Shown here piece by piece: positions 41,650 to 53,308 of a DNA stretch of 64,000 bases. The notes beneath the pieces are model-generated. The model saw only the letters and a program-made list of their open reading frames with translations, was not told the origin of the DNA and made no database searches. The stretch's first letter is position 1; every line of letters begins with the position of its first letter. This stretch comes from Lepiota brunneoincarnata. Taxonomy: Eukaryota; Basidiomycota; Agaricomycetes; Agaricales; Agaricaceae. The stretch spans positions 372,001 through 436,000 of the forward strand of contig JAEBUN010000033.1 of assembly GCA_023014365.1 (NCBI GenBank), in the 5' to 3' direction. Made by a program: the position numbers and the translations under genes.

Positions 41650-42590
41650 ACCGGGAGCATTGCTGTGCATGCCCACACCAGACCTCGTAGCAAATACTCA
41701 GACCCTTGGTATCACTGGCGCCCCTCTGGTCCTTCTATCCTTCTAGACACATTCCATCAAATTCTACAGCCCTTACCGAATACAGGGAGCCTGGGAATCA
41801 CAGGGTTGGAGTTCAGATTGTTGAGATCTCTCAGGGTGCATCGAGCCATTCGCGACGAACGACCCGATGCATGAAGAGGGATCGCCCATCCGAGCATACT
41901 ATACCCACAGTGTTCAACCTGCCCAAGTCCCTATCCACTGCGACGCCAGCGTACGGGACCTATGTCCTTCGCATTCCCACCTTGCATACTTGCCAGCTCT
42001 GCACTGATCCCAATCCCTCTCCCACCTTCTCTCTGTCCCTCAGCTCACCATCGACATGACCCCCGCGTCCTTGCTAATTTCATTCTAAAACCAAAGAGGT
42101 GGAGGCAAGCGAAGCCCAGTCAGGGACCTTCTAAATCAATCCATGCAATCTCTCGACCCCCAAAAACCGCCGTCATCCTCAATGGACCCCACCCACTCTT
42201 CATTCACCTTTCCACACGGTGTCAGATCTGCACTCACCCGTCCCCTGCCCTACCCAAAAAGTGGGGCCTGAGATTCTACCTTGCGTGCGGCACAATCCTC
42301 GGGTTAGATCTCCATGTGCTTTGCAAGGGACCTTCCGGATCCTCATGGCGTATACGGAAGAACGCAAATGAGCCCCAAAGTTTTTTTTTTTTTTTTTTTT
42401 GGGGGGGGGCCTGTGGGATACGGCGGCCATACCAGAAGACCATAAAAAGATCAAGTGAGGCATCACCGCATCATATCACTGCATGTCAAGGATATTATCA
42501 GAGGAAGCAAGGATTACATCAAGGCGGTGTGAGTATGTCAAAATGTGTGTTATCAGGAGTCGCTGGGTTGCCGGTGGAAGGGGACCGTTG
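41650..42590 (+). pseudogene. Decayed tandem copy of HEM14
   Basis: Nucleotide similarity to the C-terminal half of HEM14 runs in order. ttctacagcccttaccgaa (41762) matches the exon-2 segment near 39760. gcaagcgaagcccagtcagg (about 42107) matches 40297. A segment at 42165-42200 matches the MLGGPYPLLI region, a segment near 42340-42368 matches the RVWKNEN region, and ggcggtgtgagtatg near 42524 matches the terminal GVSVSDCVLGG region. Reading frames are broken repeatedly. A run of 20 T followed by 9 G (42381-42409) lies inside it. Confidence 0.75.
42381..42409. repeat. T20-G9 homopolymer junction
   Basis: Twenty T directly followed by nine G inside the HEM14 pseudogene. Either a slippage-prone tract or an assembly artefact. 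Confidence 0.9.
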
Positions 42591-42599
42591 TCAGGCGCC

Positions 42600-44870
42600 A
42601 GATGTTCTGTGCCGGATCGCCGCCGAATCTGTTACTGTTTCCAAAAATCTAAATGTAGCACGCAGTCGTCGCGATTCGCGAAACCCCTCGGTGTCGCAAT
42701 CAAAAATCCTTCTGCGTGTTGATTGGCGGCTGTCGACCTGGGCTGGCGAGCGATAGCCAATGCATGGTTTGTATGTCATACCAACTTCCCCCGCGAGAAT
42801 TTAAAGGTTTATACCTGTGCGACTCGCGCCTCACAGAAGCTACAGAGTAGTCTAGTTTGGAGCATTTATCATGAAAAGGATAAATGCAGTATGGTAAGAT
42901 ACTGACCACGGAAATGACTGTCACGGCACATATGTTTGTCTCTTTCTAAAGATTCAATCCCGTCCACGGCGGAGGAGTGAGTGATGAGGAGAGCGGAGGG
43001 GTTTCAAAGGGTCCAACCTCCAGAGCTGTCTGGTAGAACTTGCTACAAAGCCTGGAGCAGCGGATGGAGATCTTAGAAGATCCTGGAACCAACCTCTGTG
43101 CCCTTGCCCCGTACGCCGGGAGGTTGAACTAACAATGAGCCATAGGAAGTGTTGTGGCGCGTATACGCAGCCGAGGGATTCTGTAGAATGCGCATAGCGG
43201 CCCCGACAAATCCGAGATCCTCCTTCACATCCGTGTTTAGGCCGCCTAAATCCACTGTAACTCCAACATATGTGACCTCCCTTTCCCAGCCGTGCACGGC
43301 AGCCACGTTGGAGGGCCATTGTTACGGTCAGAAAGGCAAATGAAGCCGGGCACCGCTCCGCTGCATGTCAAGGGTGTCAAGTAGAAACCGTGTGGATCAC
43401 AACACCCTTTCTAGACGTGTACCTATCGAACCATAGATCGGGATCCCGCGCTTTACCGTTCCGAAGATTCAGTTGGGTCTACAAGAAACCCTCCCGCTTC
43501 CAAGTTCATGCTGAGGAGGAAAGACCAGTGGCCCCAGATGGAAATTCAGCCCCACCCAACGTCATGCTCTACACCATTTTGTGTGCTACCTACAACCTTG
43601 AGGACACCCGTAGCCTGGTGCAGGAGCACTTCGATCATCCTGTCAAGCATCAGCGCAATATTCTTTATATTTAGCACAGAAGTGTTTGTTCAATATCTCC
43701 TCATAATTTATCTCAGATATATGGCGCACAAGTTCTGATATGGTTAGCAAAACCCGAAGACCGGATAGCTGGCTTGGGTCGTGGGTTTTGTTCCCTGAAA
43801 TATCAAGGTTTCTCATATAAAAGCTAACAGACAATGCGAGGCTTAGATTCATCACCCCCAACTTGATCTCTTCCCCTCACACCTGTCAACAGACCAAAAA
43901 TATGGGCCGGTTAGTTTTGAAATTCTCTTCAGATACACTTTTCCTTACTCTCTCTCTCTCTTCACAATGGAAGAGGACTCGAGGGTGCCGCTTATTACAC
44001 CCCAACGAGTGGTGCCACCGCTGCAGGGGCGGGGACCCCAAACCGAGTGCCGAAAGCAATCCAGTGTGGAGAGCAAACAAAAGCTGCTCATATAGCACCC
44101 GTCATCCCCTCCACTAATCCAGACACCGCGAGACAATCATAACACCCACGCGCTCCGAACTCCCCCTCCACGGAAGACGCACGAAACGCGACCCACCGAC
44201 ACGCGTGATGACGTCCTCCAAGCGGCAGATCGCGTACGGGATTTTCTTTTCTTTTTCTCTCGTTTCTCTCCTCCCTTTCATAGTAAACCACCATGCTACT
44301 TAATTTCCATCCGAAATTTCGTAGCTACCTTACTTTCCTTTCTCCTTGCGTTCCAAACTGTCTTTCCCCATCCAGAACCTTCACCTCGTAGTATAAAAAC
44401 TAGCTAGAAAAATGTGTGACGAGGTAGCGAAATACAGCCTCCCTCTCGTCTACTAGCTGTCTGAGTCTTTGACCTTATCTCTCTCTCTTGCTCTTGCTCT
44501 CTCTTTCTCTCTCTCTCTCTCTCTCTTTCCTGGATCGAAGCCTCGGGTCCCTCTACAAGTAACATCAGCTTCAGGTGTAACTTCAATTACGGTGAATCAC
44601 ACTTGATCTCATGCTTGTTGTTAGCCCTTGGGGTAAATTGATCGAGAAATATGGCGCCCATAGCCATTGCTATCGACTACAGATGTAATTTGTCAACATA
44701 ACCCATTCACCTTGTGACAGTCCTCCCTCAGCACGGGCCAAGGACAATCGAACACGGTCCCACACAGCTAAGCCAGCGGGGTGGTCCTTACCCTCTGCCA
44801 TAAAAGCAACAAACTGCCCGTTGTAGACGGTTGCGATTTTTGAGGTTCAATCAAGTGCTGCACCACCACA
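42600..44870. other. Anonymous sequence with a CT microsatellite
   Basis: No gene recognised. A (CT)n tract spans about 44482-44528. The stretch near 43340-43385 resembles the 42465-42500 part of the HEM14 pseudogene and may be another scrap of it. The minus-strand frame at 43306-43073 (VTVDLGGLNTDVKEDLGFVG) has protein-like composition but no family I can name. Confidence 0.4.
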
Positions 44871-44879
44871 TTCTACCAT

Positions 44880-45200
44880 CGGACCCAATACCCTGCAGAC
44901 TTGTCTGGACATCAGGAAGCTGGATGAGGATACAGGAGGTGTAACCATTTACTCACAGCGTGCTGATCGTGCAAAATGATGCTTACGTCTCCGCCCAAAC
45001 ATGCAGTTCATTGTGCTATCCCCGGACCCTGCTCCATCATCTCGACTCGCGAACCTACTGTCCACGTCTTCCATCTCTTCCACCCCATCCTGAACCACCC
45101 TTCTAGTTCGGGGTACCGCCTACACTGACCGAAGGGCGGTGTCCCCAGGGAAGCAACGAGTTTTCCCTGGGGTACTGTGTGCCGACAAGTTTGACAAGCG
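44880..45200 (+). pseudogene. Second, older remnant of HEM14
   Basis: Weaker collinear similarity to HEM14. ggaggtgtaaccatttactca (44935) fits the GGVAVYSF codons; actgtccacgtcttcc (about 45057) fits TVHVLNL; the stretch near 45150-45195 (gaagcaacg, then ggggtactgtgtgccgacaa) fits the EASEAQPGILGTVF codons. All frames are broken. Judged by eye only. Confidence 0.5.
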
Positions 45201-45209
45201 GGGGACAAA

Positions 45210-46130
45210 AAAAAAAGGCTTGCCTTCTTTGCATCACATTCTATGTCACCCCCATGGAATTGCCGGTGTGCGTGTTGCAATTGACACCCCACAACATGTT
45301 GGGTGTTTGATTTTTCTAGAATCATGGGCTAGCTCATATTTTCGTCGTAACCTCTCTTACACTACTTCTCATCTTGTCATCCTGCCCGCACTCACCTCTA
45401 CCGTTCGATCCATTCGGACTAGGAACCAAGTGGCCACCTACTCCGTGCGAACAGACGTATTCTTGGAATAGTGAGCATATGTTCCGGGCATCAACATGTA
45501 GCATTGGTACTGGTCTAGCTGTTCAGGCCCACGTTTGAGTATATTGCGTGGGCACTTCGGGCTCTACTGAGTGTTACGATGACGGTGGGAGTAGTGTGAT
45601 GCTAATCAATGTAGGTGCACTTGCAAGAAATCACTAGATCATTCTCAGATCCCTCATACCTCCTCCAAAAGCATCTGAGGGTGCGTACACCCAACGTTTA
45701 CCTTGTGGTTTGGTGAGTTCCACTCGATCTTATGTTCGTCATTGGGATAAATTGATTTCCCTAGAATTCGGAAGTAGAGCGTCCGGTCGACTTGTGGATA
45801 TAGCTTGGCAGCACACACCACCCATCTTGGCACGGTCCTGGACCCCCCAAGTTCCTCAAATTAATATTGGTTTGCTCAAGCTCAGCACGTGTTGTGGTAT
45901 TTCTTCCGCGATTTGACATTCAGTAATCCTCATGAACGAAGAACTAGCTGTCGAAAATAAGCGACCCTTGGCTCGGATTTGAATAGAATCGTAAATGAAT
46001 TGATGAATTGCAGACCCCATCTTCCCACTGTCACTCGCATGACATAACAGCCCCCGCGCCTTCAGCACCACATCGAACATCAAAATGATTAGCTACACTA
46101 CACCAGGAGTACTGCATTGTGAGCACGCAT
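45210..46130. other. Anonymous sequence
   Basis: No gene, RNA or repeat recognised. The right end includes the promoter-like stretch of the following short frame. Confidence 0.4.
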
Positions 46131-46238
46131 AGTCCGCACGTTTATATATTCAACGGGCCTGCTTCACAGTCAACTCGCCCTCTCACCACCACCGCCGTCT
46201 CGCACCTTCCATTTTCCTTAAAATCTTCGACTTCCATT

Positions 46239-46535
46239 ATGTCCACCAGCTCACCAACGCTGCAAGCCCCCAACATGCTCTCTGCCAGCAGTGTCGGTGA
46301 CACTCAACTGAGCTCCACAGCGGACCACTCCCGACCCCCCACACCACCTGGAGAACTTCAAAAGGAGACTGAGAAGCCTGTTGCTAACCCAGGACCCAAG
46401 GACCTTAGCAGTCCCGCTGAGGCTGGCGCTAGTCTCTCTCCACCGATAGATGGGATTACACCTGTTGTAACGAAGAATGATGTCGATGCTGAAGGTTGGC
46501 CTTGTTTTCCACGACTTGCAAGGGTTCCTCGCTGA
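46239..46535 (+). CDS. Hypothetical protein, probable 5' part of a broken gene
   Basis: 98-codon frame with ATG at 46239, preceded by a TATA-like run (tttatatatt, about 46141) and a long C/T-rich leader, as for expressed fungal genes. The product is Ser/Pro/Thr-rich (SRPPTPPGELQKETEKP) with the phrase PIDGITPVVTKNDVDAEGW near its end. Similar-looking N-termini occur in hypothetical Agaricomycete proteins that continue far longer, so I suspect a truncated gene whose later exons are lost. No known domain. Confidence 0.35.
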   Translation: MSTSSPTLQAPNMLSASSVGDTQLSSTADHSRPPTPPGELQKETEKPVANPGPKDLSSPAEAGASLSPPIDGITPVVTKNDVDAEGWPCFPRLARVPR

Positions 46536-46539
46536 TGAA

Positions 46540-47800
46540 GTGGCAGGGATGGCACTATGCCAGCAGGGGAAGCACGAGTACCGTACTCGTCATGGAGTTA
46601 TGGGGATTTTAATGGCAGTGGTACGGAGTCCAACATGGCATCCATCCTTCTCGAATGTCTGCTGAAGTGGTCTACTTTGTTGAACTAGGCCTGTTTTCCG
46701 TGCGGGTTGATATGCTTATTGTAAGTTCATGGGGTTCGTGACGCCGGATGTTTTGCTAATCATTTTCGAACAGTAGGGACAAGGAGGATGTCTGCATCAG
46801 GTGTGGCACCCGGGCGTAAGAAGGCACTCTGTACTTTATGCTCTTTGAACTTGGTACTTGACTCTTAGCACTTTTGATTTCTGTTAAACGGACGTATTAA
46901 TGACACAATTGACTAACGACTTTTCACCATGCTACCAGTGCGAATGTTTCAAAGATATGAGCCTTCGCTTCTCCGGTCTCGATCAAACGTCCACCGCAAC
47001 CTCCAGCTACTCACGATATATCGCTAAGGAACAGTGCCCTGGGCAGCTTCGTGTCTCGGCAAACGCATTACTCAACACTTCCTTCTAACCCCTGGCACAC
47101 CACAGTATTATTCATCACCTAGTAACAGCCAGATCTGGTCTGGGTGTCGCCAGTATGGTGCGCGAGCCGGTGGGTGCAGATCAAGTGGGATTCCAGTCAC
47201 AGAAAGTAGGGCCCTACTCTTGAACGCGACTTTCGAAGCGGCTTGAATAGCTTCGCTCTCTTCCACATGCCTCTGCCGGGCGAGCTCCTTGGATTGGCAT
47301 GGGGGAATTAACCCTTCCCCCTCCCCCCTTAAGTGGTGGCGCAAGTTGGGATGACTGATATAACACTCGTAGTGCAGAGCAGGCAAGATGTCAACTACGG
47401 TCCCGAGCCATGGGAACAGAGACCCACATGGGCAATCGCCAATCGCCGCATGTATCCTGGAGAACATTGTCTCTCTGTCAAACTCCTGAACTAGGAATGT
47501 TGGACGGCTCGCCCACATGCGATCCCCCAACACCTAATCTTGGTCTGTTCAAGTTGAACAGGACCCGAGCAACGGGCTTCATGCACGCTATCCAGCTTGC
47601 AGGAGAGACATACCACCCCACAGATATGTTACCTACTCGAGACGATTACACCAGACTGACAAGATTATGACCAATCCGATGCTCAGCTAGGCTTGGTTAG
47701 ATAACTCTCGGACAACCAACCGCAATCTGAGAGGCCCCTAGATACCGTCAAATGATGTTGCCCTCGGTCGCATCGGATGTCGTCAACGATACGACTGGTA
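46540..47800. other. Anonymous sequence
   Basis: No gene recognised. Short open frames on both strands lack domain signals. Confidence 0.4.
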
Positions 47801-47829
47801 TAAGGGCTTCAGGAAATTCCAGTCATCGT

Positions 47830-48340
47830 TCAAGGGTGAAAACATATACCCATGCAACTGCCCGGTACCAGATTCCCTCTTCAACTTAATGAGCTCGGAT
47901 GGCAATAAGCGCCGCTCTTATCGCGATCTTGTCTTATCAGTCGGAAGGACGGCATGAGCACTCATTGCGATAATGCCATAATCGCACCGGTGCCAACACC
48001 TGCCAGCACCCGTCAACCGATGTACTTACGGGACCATTTCAGGTACATAACCATGTTTATGCCAGCAGTCCTATGAATGAAGTTGAATACAAGTTGGTCC
48101 ATGCCGCTGACAGGATATGTCATTGGATACAGCAAATGGACTACGCGACCGCCGCCTTGGGTGCAACCAACATCCGAGTCCCCTAGATAACACGGCTATA
48201 TCGAAGCATTGTGGTGATTCAACAACCTCAGTAAACCCACATCCTCCTGGCGTTGAGAACCCTGAACGGAATGTGTTGAACCGTAGAATGCGAGAAGTAT
48301 AAACGGAAAACCAACCGGGAGTGCGCTCGCGGTTCAAATG
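47830..48340. repeat. Duplicated block X, copy 1
   Basis: Recurs in diverged form at about 51860-52160. Shared stretches include ggacggcatgagcactc, gtcaaccgatgtactta, acccacatcctcct and gttgagaaccctga. No coding sense found. Confidence 0.7.
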
Positions 48341-48566
48341 TGCGGAAAGAGGATAACTATGAGATAATAGTATCACGGGGACTACGGTGGAACCACCATT
48401 GTTGGATAAATATGGGAATGTTTGCAACTGTCCATCAATCCATCATCGGCTCACTTCCCTGATCTATTTATGGATGACATTAGCAACTCACCTCAGGAGT
48501 TAATCTTTAAGGGGCGTACCTCCCCAGCGTTGGTATATCATTTGCGGGGTGTAAGGAATACAGCTC

Positions 48567-48572
48567 TATAAG
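48567..48572 (+). promoter_or_regulatory. TATA box of microgene copy 1
   Basis: TATAAG about 117 bp before the ATG, followed by a C/T-rich leader (about 48620-48680). In copy 2 the matching position reads TTTAAG, but a CTATATATAG run lies further upstream at about 52886. Confidence 0.5.
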
Positions 48573-48688
48573 AACTGCACGCCATCTGAGCGCAAACAAA
48601 TCCCCATCCCATTTAGACCCTAAGCTTCGTTTACTTCGCTCCTATCCCCGCTGCCCGTTGTCTCATACCACTTTCCGCAATTACATTC

Positions 48689-48910
48689 ATGGGCCCGTGA
48701 GTCGTTTTCTTTTTGACATCTCTCAGTAAATTTCCTCATCCCGTGCACCATGTTGCCTCTCCCTCCGCTGAACTCGATCTACTCGGACCTGGAACACTTG
48801 GAAGTGGAGCCGAGAGTTCCGGTTTTTTAATACCTCCTCGCGAAGATGCTCCTGCTGTCAAGGGCCCGAACAAACCTCGCCCAGGTCCCAGGCCAGCCGG
48901 TAGCAAGTAA
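48689..48910 (+). CDS. 37-residue Pro/Gly-rich microprotein, copy 1
   Basis: Exon 1 is just 8 nt (48689-48696, ATGGGCCC), followed by GTGAGT. Exon 2 is 48805-48910, 106 nt, ending at TAA; the acceptor is AAG at 48802-48804. The 37-residue product starts MGP and ends KGPNKPRPGPRPAGSK. I chose this intron because the same 8-nt plus 106-nt design gives gap-free 37-residue products in two other copies. A 30-nt alternative acceptor (48726) would be shorter than normal fungal introns and is lost in copy 2. No signal peptide, membrane segment or known domain. Function unknown. Confidence 0.6.
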
Positions 48911-49401
48911 CCACACCGGCATGCACGAATAGAGGGCGGTACCACAACACAGAGGAAACGAAAATCTGTACGTAGATCGTTTGCAGTTTTTGATGATGGT
49001 CATGATGCCTTCTTTCCCCTCCCCATTTTCGTGGCGCTTCGACTTTTCTTTTCTTTTTCACTCCTTGATATTCCACCCTATCTCTTGGTAGAAGACATCC
49101 ATGGGCCAAGGGCTTCTTTATAACTGGTATACTCCATACCTAGATGTTGTGTATCCAATTCTTTAAAACTATCTGTACGTAGATACCGTCATCATCCGTG
49201 CACTTCAACGTCACAACTCAACAATTTTCTACGGTTTTTAATGCCTTTGAGAACTTGAGTACCTTATCGCGGGAAGGGGTGGTTGCGTAAATGAGTAAGG
49301 GTGTTTACCCAGACGTCTCGAAGTATCAAGTTTTTCGCACCACTAAACAAGGAACAGGGGGATTCTCTGGTATGAGCATGGTGCTCAGCGTCAAGACCTA
49401 G
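48911..49401. other. 3' flank of microgene copy 1
   Basis: Partly duplicated at 53309-53800 (the phrase atgcctttgagaacttgag occurs at 49241 and about 53769). The part 49262-49370 resembles 57240-57345. No gene recognised. Confidence 0.5.
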
Positions 49402-49620
49402 TCAAATGACCCATACCATTGTCTGCTGTGTCCATAGATTCGGGTGTGGATTGGTTTCCAGAATCCCTAGCAATCCACCATTGTTCGCGAAAGTTTTGCT
49501 ACCAATCACCTCCCCGATTGAATCCAAGAAAGGCAAATTTTGCGCCGATTGGTGTGCCCACAATGACTTGAATGTGTGTCCACTCACTGTCAGATTTCCG
49601 TTGTGGTTTATTATAGTTCT
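49402..49620 (-). repeat. Duplicated block W, copy 1 (conserved frame fragment)
   Basis: Similar to 57361-57565. On the minus strand both copies read a shared protein-like segment with LWAHQSAQNLPFL, SIGEVIG, KTF and GILETNPH. I cannot assign a family. Whether it is a gene fragment or a conserved non-coding duplicate is open. Confidence 0.6.
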
Positions 49621-49699
49621 TTGATTAAGTCCACAATGGCCTATGATGTTACCAAATTCCCGGATGAGTATGCTTCCCAAAATAAATCATGATTAAGAA

Positions 49700-50900
49700 A
49701 TCAATTGGTCAGGGCTTCTACACAAGTGTAAGGGAATTCTCAACATCATACTCCATCATGGACTTGATGGATGGCAGTAAAACTGAAGCAGTTTTTAGAC
49801 GTTGGGGTCCACCGGTCTGGTGCCACTGCCAATATACATCCGAATCGGAATATTCCTGCTGTCCAGCACTTATTTGTCATCCCGATCTCACACAAGAGTA
49901 TGGTGTGTTCTTCAAGGCCAATCCGAACATTCCTGTTACCGTGGCAGACGTTATGTGCTTTTCGGTGATCAGACGATAGGACATAGGGCGATTTAAGATT
50001 CACCTCGCGCGATTGAATTTTGGCATGTAGTGCAGTCAACAGCAAGCCGACTATGCTCTTACCAAGTTCCAATGCTACAGAACTGGTTGTTTAAATCGTT
50101 GGTAATGAGAAGCTCTTAAGCAAGGGTGGGATGATCCCTTTTCCATATACAGTACGTGTAGCGCAAGAGTAACAATGTTCTCTGAGCCTTACGTTTTGCG
50201 CATCTGGAAACCATGGGGGGTTGGAACAAATCCAGGGCCGAATGCAATCGTAGAAATGCAGTATCATCATTGTTGAATCACATGAAAGTCGGGAGGTCGG
50301 CCAAAGTCAGCGGGGTTTTCACCTTGACCGCTACCAGTGATGGTAGGAAGACAAGGTGGGTTGGAGGTGCAGGGATAACCTGGGGACCGTGGGATACTCG
50401 GAGACTGGGGAACGTGTGATGAACCCCATGTGGTATAGTTGCCGCTCCCCCGGTTCATTAGTAATGTCCTGCGCACCTGTAAACTTCTGGTTTATATTCT
50501 ACCGATATCGGACTGGCACTTCATCACACAGAACAAACAAATCAAGAGTATCCGTCTATCCAATGAATTCTCCTGGGTATATACACCTTTCTGGAATTCA
50601 AGGAGCTCTATGGCCAGTCAATGTTGACTGTCACCATGAATTTCATTCATCATGGTGATGCTTTCAGTTGTCAGTCATCCGAGAAGGGGTAATAAGTACC
50701 GGGGTCAAGCCCAGAGCGCGCCGAGAAATATTTTGGGGACTGGGCATTGAGACTCAGTGGAGCATTCGCCCATTACTATGGTGGACATTATGTGCTTTTG
50801 GATGATTAAAAGGTAGGAGATAGAGAGATTTGGGATTGGATTCGCTTCGCATAATTGAATGTTGGAGTAAAATGCGGTCAGCAAGAAGCCAAGCATGCTC
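49700..50900. repeat. Duplicated blocks Y and Z, copy 1
   Basis: Anonymous sequence made of blocks that recur at 50745-50880, 51060-51320 and 54070-54540. Shared stretches include gaaagtcgggaggtcggcc (50284, 51136), acacctttctgga (50583, 54477) and cctgctgtccagcacttatttg against ctgctgtccaacatttatttg. No gene recognised. Confidence 0.65.
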
Positions 50901-51059
50901 GTCCGTGGTCTTACCAAGTTCCGGTGCCACGGAGCTGGTTGCTTATAGGACCAAAAATTTTAGTAACAAGGAGCCCTTGAGCAAAGGCAACAGGATCCTT
51001 GTTGCATGTATGTAGTGCGAGAGTAACGAGCCTTATGCTTCATGCATGTGGAAATTGTG

Positions 51060-51330
51060 GCCTGAAGGAGTTAGGACAAATCCAGGTCTGAGAACCCTTA
51101 TAGAAATGCAGTATCGTTATTACTGAGCCACATGAAAGTCGGGAGGTCGGCCGGAGCCGGTGGAGATCGCAGAGACTATGAGGAATTTGTTATGAACCCT
51201 ACATGCCTGGTTTAGCTGTCGCTAGCAGTGTCCCGCACATCTGTAAACTCCTAATTACACCATACGGAAACCAACTGCACACTAATGCATCGGAATCGGT
51301 CACTTCATCACCCGACGTCAAACAGGTCAA
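51060..51330. repeat. Duplicated block Z, copy 2
   Basis: Resembles 50213-50560 and 54270-54430, for example gcatctgtaaa and taatgcatcggaa. Non-coding by appearance. Confidence 0.65.
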
Positions 51331-51509
51331 AAATTTTCATCTCTCAACATTTCATGATATCTTAGTGAGCATCGGGATTGGGCATCGTGACAGCATCTAG
51401 TCATTATGTACAGTGCAAATCCAAGTAATCTCAGCGGTGAATTCAAGGATGAAACTTGGACCACAGTCAGGAGATACATCAAGCAGATTGAGGCAGTAGG
51501 AAACGACAT

Positions 51510-51870
51510 AGCTAATCATCAGATTATCTCTCCTTAACCCGAATATTCTTTCCCTTAGAAAGAAGAGGGGTGCTGGAGCAGAGCCTAGGCACAACGTCAG
51601 GTCAATCGACCAAGGGAGTATGTCCAACTTACTTACCTCGCCGTTCACATACCAATTCGAGACAAGGAATAATACAGTGTCCCCGCATCGAATCTCATTC
51701 CACCACTTTTGTTCGCAAAGGATTCAAACCGATATACTCGGGGGGCCAGAATCGTAGAATTACCAAGGGGATTCGAAATTCCTGGAGCTGCCATCTTTGT
51801 TACGTGAAAGATCCTGTCCCTGACTTTCCAGAATGGAGCGGCGTACCCTCTATTGGGGACGGCATGAGCA
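51510..51870 (-). pseudogene. Fragment of a second short-chain dehydrogenase
   Basis: Corresponds to the last exons of the intact SDR gene at 55287-56565. The exon start MAAPGIS, the phrase PRVYRFESFANKSGGMRFD and the preceding intron are all recognisable. A frame slip follows GTL (near 51672), the conserved IDGG end is missing, and no upstream exons remain. Confidence 0.8.
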
Positions 51871-52160
51871 CTCGTTATGACCCCATAATCGCCAGCGTCT
51901 GTCAACCGATGTACTTAACGGTTATTTCAGGTGACCTTGTTTATGCCCAGTCTTATCAATGAAGCTATAACTAAAATTTGAGTCTTCTAGAAAACATTGT
52001 CATGTTGAAGCATTGCGGTAATTCAACAGCCGAGGTAACCCACATCCTCCTAGTATTGAGAACCCTGAGTAGAATGTATTGACCTGTAAGGATGCAATAG
52101 AACTTGCAGGACCTTAGGGCTGTACTTATAAAGGAAAAGCCAACCGGGAATGCATTCGTA
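51860..52160. repeat. Duplicated block X, copy 2
   Basis: Diverged copy of 47830-48340, here following the SDR fragment. Confidence 0.7.
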
Positions 52161-52169
52161 GCCCTTGAG

Positions 52170-52940
52170 ATCCACAAATTACCGACAGGTGGTTGCGGGC
52201 GTTCCCGTGTTCGGGGTTTGTATATAAATAGTCGCAAACATACCGTGTCTGGGCGTTTCGCCAATATTCCTGTGTTTTAATCATGACGGTCCTTGTATGT
52301 GTAAACTCCCACGCGTCTGGAAGCAATGATGACCAGGCCGTAGCCCCGCTCGTCAGGATAACAGTCTCTGAGGACCAATGCTCTCTAGCAACTATTTCTC
52401 TCATCTCACATTAATAATTGGCCCAGGGTCCTACATCTCGTCATGATTGCATGGGGACTATGCGTGCGCCCGAACCGCACATGTTCGGAGGAAGATCTCC
52501 TGCACTTGGCTCATCGCCCCCCTCGCGTGTATCTCGCAATGATGCGTTAATCCACGTGTGCCTTGGATTTTTGCGATAGTGCGGTTCTCATCTTCTCCAC
52601 CACCTGTCACTTATTTCCGATTCCGCGACGATCATTTTACCATTGAAGCCACACAGCACTAGCCTCCGGGCTGCGGTTGAAGAATTCCATCTCTCGAAAT
52701 GAGCCTCATTTTCTTCTACTTCTGCAGCAATGGTAGTCACCTCCACCGTTGGGACCCGTGTAATGCTATTACATTTCCGACTCTTCCACTGTGACTGTGT
52801 CACGTCCACGGTCATAATCTACACTCACGTTTGAATCCGATTCCTATCACCGGCAGCAGTATTTGACGGGGGGGTTGGACTCAAGCTATATATAGTCGAG
52901 GGATTCGACGTTCTCATCCTTTCCTGCTATTTGGGACACA
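52170..52940. other. Anonymous sequence
   Basis: No gene recognised. A TATA-like CTATATATAG near 52886 could serve the following microgene. Confidence 0.4.
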
Positions 52941-53081
52941 CCCAATGAATACAGCTCTTTAAGAACTGCACGCTACTATCCCACTTCAACCACACATAAA
53001 CAGACGCACTCTCTAAGCTTCACTTACGTCGCTCTCATTCCTGCTTTCCGTTGCCTCACACCGCTTTCTGCAATTACATTC

Positions 53082-53308
53082 ATGGGCCGGTGAGTCGTTT
53101 TCTTTTTGGCATCTCTCGGGAAATTTTCTCATCCCGTACACCCTGTTGCCCCCCTCCCCCCACCTTGAACTCAATTTACTCGGACTGGGAACACTATGGA
53201 AGTGGAAACCAAAGTTCGGGTATTTTAATACCTGCTCGTGAAGATGCTCCCGTGGTCAAAGGCCCGAACAAGCCTCGCCCAGGTCCCAGTTCAGCTGACA
53301 GCAAGTGA
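53082..53308 (+). CDS. 37-residue Pro/Gly-rich microprotein, copy 2
   Basis: Exon 1 is 53082-53089 (ATGGGCCG, 8 nt), then GTGAGT. Exon 2 is 53203-53308 (106 nt, TGA stop), acceptor ATGGAAG. The product is 37 residues, aligns without gaps to copy 1, and keeps KGPNKPRPGP, but ends SSADSK where copies 1 and 3 have PAGSK. The whole segment including the upstream leader is a diverged duplicate of copy 1. No known domain; function unknown. Confidence 0.6.

Noticed and set aside
44482..44528. CT tract as a CRISPR-like or regulatory array
   Set aside because: A plain dinucleotide microsatellite; CRISPR arrays are not expected in a fungal nuclear genome and no spaced repeats exist.
48697..48726. A 30-nt intron in microgene copy 1 giving a 63-residue product
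   Set aside because: Too short for a fungal intron, the acceptor is CGG in copy 2, and the 108-nt alternative gives the same 37-residue design as the other copies.
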